This document shows, piece by piece, positions 60,091 through 64,000 of a stretch of DNA of 64,000 bases. Within the stretch, counting starts at the first letter, position 1. Every line of letters starts with the position of its first letter. A program made the translations under genes and the position numbers. This DNA is from Bacillus_AB infantis_B (GTDB taxonomy: Bacteria; Bacillota; Bacilli; Bacillales; Cytobacillaceae). The notes under the pieces are model-generated. The model ran no database searches. It worked only from the letters and a program-made list of their open reading frames with translations, and was not told the DNA's origin. The stretch spans positions 62,001 through 126,000 of the forward strand of contig NZ_VTER01000001.1 of NCBI RefSeq assembly GCF_008180445.1, written 5' to 3'.

Positions 60091-60125
60091 AGTAGGGAAA
60101 CCATTCTCATGGGTTCCCCCTTATC

Positions 60126-60159
60126 AAACCGTACGTGCCCTATTAAGGCATACGGCTTA
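60126..60159 (-). ncRNA. group II intron domain V
   Basis: 34-nt hairpin: minus strand TAAGCCGTATGCC, loop, GGCACGTACGGTTT. It has the AGC-type catalytic triad at the base and the two-base bulge on the 3' side expected of domain V. Confidence 0.8.
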
Positions 60160-60179
60160 CCCATATGTTACAATGATTA

Positions 60180-61613
60180 TCAAGAGGATGCGTTCCAGGC
60201 ATTCTGCATCTTTTGGAGTCGGTGAGGAGTGTAATATTCCTCACCCTTTTCTTTTGCTCGTCTTATTGCATTTCGTTGTTTTCGCTTACCTTTTTCTCTC
60301 ATCTCTTCGAGATATTGTTCGAGTGTATAGCCAAGTGCTTTATTTAAATATAGCCAATAAGCGGGTATCAGTTTAATTCCTACAAAGAAATTATTATTCC
60401 ACTTATATCTCATCTTTTGTTCTTTCTTTTGGTTGGGATGTTTATGAATAAAGGCAACTCGCAGCCTTCTCCTTATATAGCCATCTAAATCTAAAAGGAT
60501 GCTTCGCATCCAACGAGTGGTACAGTGGCTATTCTGCCCAAGCTCTTCATTTGCTTTAATCGCTTTGACGATGGTTAGATAGTAGTTTACTTTCCCCCGA
60601 ATAATTGGATTTACACGGTTTACCCATTCTTCTTTGTTTAAGGTTAAGGTCTTCCGCGTTTTATTCTTGATTTTCAAACGGAAATCTTTGATCGATTCTT
60701 TCTTGGGGGTGACATGAAAGGCGAGCTTTGTATCTTTCTTTCTTGGCCTCCAATGATGAAAGGTGAAACCTAGAAAGTCGAAGTTGTCCTTTTTGAAGTT
60801 AACTACTTTAGTTTTCTCTTTGGAAATTTCCAATCCCAGTTCGGCTAATTTCTCTTTGGTCAAGGTGGCTGCCTTGTCTATAGCTTCTTGGGATTTGGCA
60901 AATAAAAGAAAGTCATCGGCATACCGGACAAAGCGGACACCATGCAAGTCCCATTCCCAGTCCAATTCGTTAAGATATACATTCGCCAATAAGGGTGAGA
61001 TGACTCCACCTTGTGGCGTTCCGTAGTCAGAGTGTATTCGTTTCCCTTCTTCCAAGGCACCAGCCTTAAGCCATTGTTCAATCAAGCCTAAGACCGTCCG
61101 GTCTGATACATACTTCTTCAATATAACCATGAGTTTCTTATGGGGGATGTTGTCAAAGAACCCTTTTATATCACAGTCATAAATGTAGTTGTATCCTTGT
61201 TCTATGTTCCATAGGATGATTTGAAGAGCTCTTTCTACTCCTCTTTTCGGACGGAATCCAACTGACCAGTTGTGGAACAGGGAGTCCTCGAATTTTGGCT
61301 GTAGTACGTTTACTACGCTCTGCTGGACAATCCGATCTTCGATCGTGGGAATGCCTAGTGGTCTTTTCTTCCCATCCTTTTTCGGGATATATACTCTTTT
61401 TACCGGTTTGGCTTGGTAATTCTTCGTTTTTAATCTGTTTAGAAGGGACAAGATGTTATCTTCTAGGTTTGCATTGTAGCTTTCAATTGTTTCTCCGTCT
61501 ATTCCTCCGGAGCCTTTGTTCGCTTTCACTTGTTCAAAACTTTGGGTTAATTTACGGTCAAACAAAATTTGTCCGTACACACTGTGTAACTTGAATTTCC
61601 ACTCTTGATTCAT
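60180..61613 (-). CDS. ltrA: group II intron reverse transcriptase/maturase
   Basis: 477 residues. RT palm motifs: KDGKKRPLGIPTIEDRIVQQ (RT2), NWSVGFRPKRGVERAL (RT3), YDCDIKGFFDNIPH (RT4), GTPQGGVISPLLANVYLNEL and catalytic YADD at 231-234 with FVRYADDFLLF. The X/maturase and GIIM-like region follows, with RVNPIIRGKVNYY and a basic C-terminus. No HNH endonuclease is present. The frame is complete, so the intron may be active. It splices its host RNA and copies it into DNA at new terminator sites. Start ATG 61613. Confidence 0.95.
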   Translation of the reverse strand: MNQEWKFKLHSVYGQILFDRKLTQSFEQVKANKGSGGIDGETIESYNANLEDNILSLLNRLKTKNYQAKPVKRVYIPKKDGKKRPLGIPTIEDRIVQQSVVNVLQPKFEDSLFHNWSVGFRPKRGVERALQIILWNIEQGYNYIYDCDIKGFFDNIPHKKLMVILKKYVSDRTVLGLIEQWLKAGALEEGKRIHSDYGTPQGGVISPLLANVYLNELDWEWDLHGVRFVRYADDFLLFAKSQEAIDKAATLTKEKLAELGLEISKEKTKVVNFKKDNFDFLGFTFHHWRPRKKDTKLAFHVTPKKESIKDFRLKIKNKTRKTLTLNKEEWVNRVNPIIRGKVNYYLTIVKAIKANEELGQNSHCTTRWMRSILLDLDGYIRRRLRVAFIHKHPNQKKEQKMRYKWNNNFFVGIKLIPAYWLYLNKALGYTLEQYLEEMREKGKRKQRNAIRRAKEKGEEYYTPHRLQKMQNAWNASS

Positions 61614-62254
61614 TGCATATTCCGCGCCTTTCCTTGATGTACTTTCAAATGGTTTTACCGCAGTAGCTTATTTGTTGGCATTACATCTTGTCCATGGCTT
61701 GGAGCCATAGGTCATTCCCCTTCCGTTCATCCTGCGTTATGGTCGCTGGACTACTTCCGTACTATGAGAATGTCTGACTTCTCCGCCCGTTCCTAATCAC
61801 TTCGGATTACCCTTATAGATTGGAACCCTGCCTGTTTGGTAAGGCGGAGACCTCACGGGGTCATCGCATTTTCCTTCAAAACATACCCTGCACCATCACC
61901 TGATAAGTCACACTTCCCCGTTCTGACTTCTAGGGAAGTGCCTTCTAGTGGGCTTCCTCACTTTTCGAAGAGTCGCCAACTTATCCTGCCGCCGTGCTTC
62001 ACACTTCTTGCATTAGGGTCTATTTCTTCACCTGCGGATCTCACGATTTCCCGCATCTCCTTCAGACAATACCTCACGATATCGCCCTAGATTAGGCTTC
62101 CTGAGCTAGGTCAGTCTCCTCAGGGATGGACTTTCACCATCTGGAATTCAGCTTCTATTCATTCATCCAGTCGTTACATCTCAATGTCGTCTCTGTCCTT
62201 AAAGAAGTGAAGGACGTCGGCTTCGCCGACGTCCAATGCGACTGCCCGTCGCAC

Positions 62255-62278
62255 AAAAAGGCAGATATAACATCTGCC
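62255..62278 (-). terminator. terminator serving as intron insertion target
   Basis: Minus strand GGCAGAT, 5-nt loop, ATCTGCC, then TTTTT immediately before the intron's 5' end. It probably ended a transcript entering from the right. Confidence 0.8.
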
Positions 62279-62284
62279 AGAACA

Positions 62285-62401
62285 TTACCGTATATATTGC
62301 ACCGGCGAGACAGACTGTATCAAAATCAATCCATCATACTGTTCAGCCGGAACCAGGGTATATGGATACGCACTCAGCAGTATCAAGCTGACAATCAGCA
62401 T
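62285..62401 (-). CDS. possible 38-aa peptide before the intron
   Basis: ATG 62401 opens a short frame with a hydrophobic N-terminus (MLIVSLILLSAYPYTLV) ending just before the terminator at 62278. The ribosome site is poor, although a GGGGAG lies 25 bp upstream in front of other ATGs. It may be a degraded small gene. Confidence 0.28.
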   Translation of the reverse strand: MLIVSLILLSAYPYTLVPAEQYDGLILIQSVSPVQYIR

Positions 62402-62450
62402 TGCTGCTCATGATACACATTAAAATATTGCTCCCCTTTTTATGAGTTTG

Positions 62451-62474
62451 AAAGAACTGCGTGCAACAGTTCTT
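62451..62474 (-). terminator. terminator of the 62492 GNAT gene
   Basis: Perfect 9-bp stem AAAGAACTG/CAGTTCTTT with a 6-nt loop, 18 bp after the stop. Confidence 0.75.
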
Positions 62475-62491
62475 TCTATTACCAAGCAATT

Positions 62492-63076
62492 CTAAAGACC
62501 TTTTTCAAAGCAGACACATTCATGCACCCGTTTAAATCTCTTTTTAATTACTGCGGTTTCCTCCCCAGTATAATGGGCAAAAACCTGCATAGGATACAGA
62601 TTCTTCAAGTTTGCAGAGACAGCACCTTTCAGCTCGGAATCTCCTTCCATATAAACATGCAAGTACGATTCTTTTTGAACGAAGCCGTTGCTCTCATACC
62701 AAGCGCGAACCCAGTTATCATCACGGGTCCATGCTTCCATCCTGTTCAATCCCTGTTCCCTGGCGAGCCTTTCTGCTTCCTCCAGCAGGGCTGCTCCAAT
62801 CCCCCTCCGCCTAAAGTCGGGGTGGACAGCAATATGCCAAATCATCCCGCCCAGCCCGGTTCCGCGTGAGCAAACCGTCCTTTCTTCTTCCTCATATTCC
62901 AGATCAAGCAGCCCTGCTATCATTCCGTCCACTTCGGCGACTAGCTCAATCGCCGGATTTTCGTATTGTTCCTTTTCACGTAAGACATTGTCAAAATAAT
63001 CCGTATCCAAAAATGACAGCACCCTGCAGCGGACCCAGCCTTTCTCATCTTCTGGCTGATAGGATCTGATAATCAT
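62492..63076 (-). CDS. GNAT family N-acetyltransferase
   Basis: 194 residues. The acetyl-CoA loop lies in HPDFRRRGIGAALLEEAERL, preceded by GMIWHIAVHP and followed by EAWTRDDNWVRAWYESNGF. The N-terminal IIRSYQPEDEKGWVRCRVLS and the closing FKRVHECVCFEKGL are shared by a bacilli subgroup with unknown substrate. GAAGGAGG precedes ATG 63076. Confidence 0.9.
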   Translation of the reverse strand: MIIRSYQPEDEKGWVRCRVLSFLDTDYFDNVLREKEQYENPAIELVAEVDGMIAGLLDLEYEEEERTVCSRGTGLGGMIWHIAVHPDFRRRGIGAALLEEAERLAREQGLNRMEAWTRDDNWVRAWYESNGFVQKESYLHVYMEGDSELKGAVSANLKNLYPMQVFAHYTGEETAVIKKRFKRVHECVCFEKGL

Positions 63077-63098
63077 AAATTCCTCCTTCAGGGCCGCT

Positions 63099-63188
63099 TA
63101 CAGCAAAGCCCTTATTCCTTCTTTAGAAATATTCTTGGCTGATATGACAAGTCTCTGAAATTCCTCTTTGGCTATTCAAGAGGCATCA
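63099..63188 (-). pseudogene. possible degenerate SinI-like fragment
   Basis: After ATG 63188 (directly behind GGAGGTG) the frame stops at codon 5. A shift of one base gives AKEEFQRLVISAKN then ISKEGIRALL and a stop at 63099. The order E-[WF]-x2-L-[IV]-x2-A-[KR] then [IL]-[ST]-K-E-x-[IV]-R resembles the SinI motif of the protein at 973-1173. Two residues are missing in the middle and no intact start exists. Weak evidence. Confidence 0.22.
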
Positions 63189-63324
63189 CCTCCAAAATTT
63201 TTACATTCTCACATTGAGAGACTTTTTACCTCTAGAATGATTCTTTATCGGTTATGGAAAATCCTTCAAACTCATTTAAAAACAAAGAAATGTATACATA
63301 ACGGATATTCTATAAACAAAAAAA

Positions 63325-63345
63325 GACCCTCACATTTGGAGGGCC
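63325..63345 (-). terminator. terminator of the YitT gene
   Basis: Minus strand GGCCCTC, 7-nt loop, GAGGGTC, then seven T residues, 11 bp after the stop. Confidence 0.85.
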
Positions 63346-63355
63346 TCATAGGCTT

Positions 63356-64000
63356 TTAATGGATGCTTCTCTTTTTAAAACGTCCGCCCCTCACCTCAGT
63401 GATGTCAGCTATCGCCAAAAAGGCGGACGGATCAAGTTCTTCAAGGATGCTGTTAAGCTTGGATTCTTCAAGTCTATTGATGATGCAGAATATCACTTTC
63501 TTGTCGTCTCCTGTGTATGCGCCTTCCCCTTTCAGGTACGTGACGCCGCGTCCCAGCCGGTCATTGATGGTATCGCCGATTATGTCAGCTTCTTCGCTGA
63601 TGATCCAGACCGATTTGGATGCTTCGAGGCCGTCAGCGACAATATCAATCGCTTTTGCTGCGATGACATAGGCAAGTATAGAATACATGGCCCGGTCCCA
63701 TGTATAGACAAAGCCTGCAGAGCTCAGAATGAAAAAGTTGATGAACATGACGATTTCACCGACAGAAAAAGGGACACGCTTGCTGATGACGATGGATAGA
63801 ACTTCGGTCCCGTCAAGCGCTCCGCCATTGCGGATGACAAGCCCTACGCCGATTCCGAGAAAAATGCCGCCGAAAATTGTGGCTAAAAGAATATCCTCTG
63901 TAAAAGGAGGGATTGGGTGAAAGAATGAAGCGAAAAGGGAGAGCATAATGATGCCGTAAATGGCAGAAAGCGAAAATGTTTTGCCCATCTGCTTGTAGCC
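63356..64000 (-). CDS. YitT family membrane protein, N-terminus beyond the window
   Basis: The visible part is 214 residues. Membrane helices at its start (YGIIMLSLFASFF, TIFGGIFLGIGVGLVIRNGG) are followed by ALDGTEVLSIVISKRVPFSVG, the conserved YitT/DUF161 loop, and a C-terminal DUF2179 domain (KVIFCIINRLEESKL..., ITEVRGGRF). Family members are about 280-290 residues. The frame stays open to base 64000 (GYKQ before MGKTFSL), so about 70 residues are missing. The internal Met at 63988 is not taken as the start. The family's function is unknown. Confidence 0.88.
   Translation of the reverse strand, partial: GYKQMGKTFSLSAIYGIIMLSLFASFFHPIPPFTEDILLATIFGGIFLGIGVGLVIRNGGALDGTEVLSIVISKRVPFSVGEIVMFINFFILSSAGFVYTWDRAMYSILAYVIAAKAIDIVADGLEASKSVWIISEEADIIGDTINDRLGRGVTYLKGEGAYTGDDKKVIFCIINRLEESKLNSILEELDPSAFLAIADITEVRGGRFKKRSIH

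Larger units (their letters stand above)
60092..62254 (-). mobile_element. group II intron, bacterial class C type
   Basis: About 2.16 kb on the minus strand. The 5' end is GTGCGACG at 62254, matching the group II GUGYG start. Domain I-III RNA spans about 61614-62254, the maturase ORF (60180-61613) lies in domain IV, domain V is at 60126-60159 and domain VI just after, ending in CCCTAC at 60092. The 5' end directly follows a terminator stem and T5 (62255-62278), the known target of class C introns. The maturase lacks an endonuclease domain, as in class C. The 3' end is accurate to a few bases. Confidence 0.88.

Overview
The window reads as a chromosomal segment of a low-GC, endospore-forming Bacillaceae bacterium (Cytobacillus/Mesobacillus/Bacillus sensu lato type). 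Support comes from CotS/CotSA- and CotD-type spore coat genes, an Spx regulator, a SinI-like antirepressor, an RsbR-type STAS protein, Zur-box-like sites, strong AGGAGG ribosome binding sites with frequent GTG/TTG starts, and many small Bacillus-type membrane proteins. The species cannot be named from the sequence alone. No rRNA, tRNA, CRISPR array or prophage was seen. The one clear mobile element is a group II intron at 60092-62254.

Layout. 1-6.5 kb: a TetR regulator and a SinI-like protein, then a leftward surface-protein operon (secreted repeat protein, LPXTG-anchored repeat protein, class D sortase). 6.5-10.7 kb: acetyltransferases, a frameshifted S41 peptidase and a HAD phosphatase. 10.7-18.1 kb: a spore-coat glycan locus with UDP-glucose pyrophosphorylase, UDP-glucose dehydrogenase and UDP-uronate epimerase genes divergent from cotS/cotSA-like genes, followed by an extremely acidic protein. 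18.4-29 kb: an APH-type kinase, an ECF sigma/anti-sigma pair, a frameshifted STAS protein, Nudix, phosphatase, GNAT and PLP-lyase genes. 29.2-29.7 kb: a 52-bp tandem repeat array. 29.8-34 kb: a MarR-controlled heterodimeric ABC exporter with two matching 17-bp operators. 34-39 kb: small spore and membrane proteins, a ZIP transporter, DinB, effector-binding and aldo-keto reductase genes. 39.3-39.7 kb: a second, 53-bp tandem array. 39.8-42 kb: brnQ divergent from a GntR gene with three palindromic sites between them. 42.9-45.6 kb: a semialdehyde dehydrogenase/alcohol dehydrogenase operon. 45.9-50.8 kb: wrbA, a SigJ-type sigma factor, MerR and VOC genes, and an orphan zinc-binding lipoprotein behind two Zur boxes. 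51-55.5 kb: two tandem CBO0543 genes, Rrf2, spx, DUF3231 and SRPBCC genes. 55.7-60 kb: a cupin, small membrane proteins and two mirror-image XRE/membrane-protein pairs. 60-64 kb: the group II intron, a GNAT and a YitT gene cut by the window edge.

How genes work together. The sortase very probably anchors the LPKTG protein encoded just upstream, and a strong hairpin between them should keep sortase expression lower than its substrate. The three nucleotide-sugar enzymes can turn glucose-1-phosphate and UTP into UDP-glucose, UDP-glucuronate and UDP-galacturonate, presumably for the adjacent coat glycosyltransferase. The MarR, GntR and Zur sites each tie a regulator to the adjacent transport gene.

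Most unusual features: two sequence-unrelated arrays of about eight 52/53-bp units, each unit able to form a 33-nt hairpin; the surface locus with alternating 36-residue repeats; the coat glycosyltransferase with a long lysine-rich tail beside a polyacidic protein; and the intron inserted exactly behind a terminator hairpin. Two genes appear frameshifted (7956-9319 and 23671-24440) and one base is ambiguous (position 3714).
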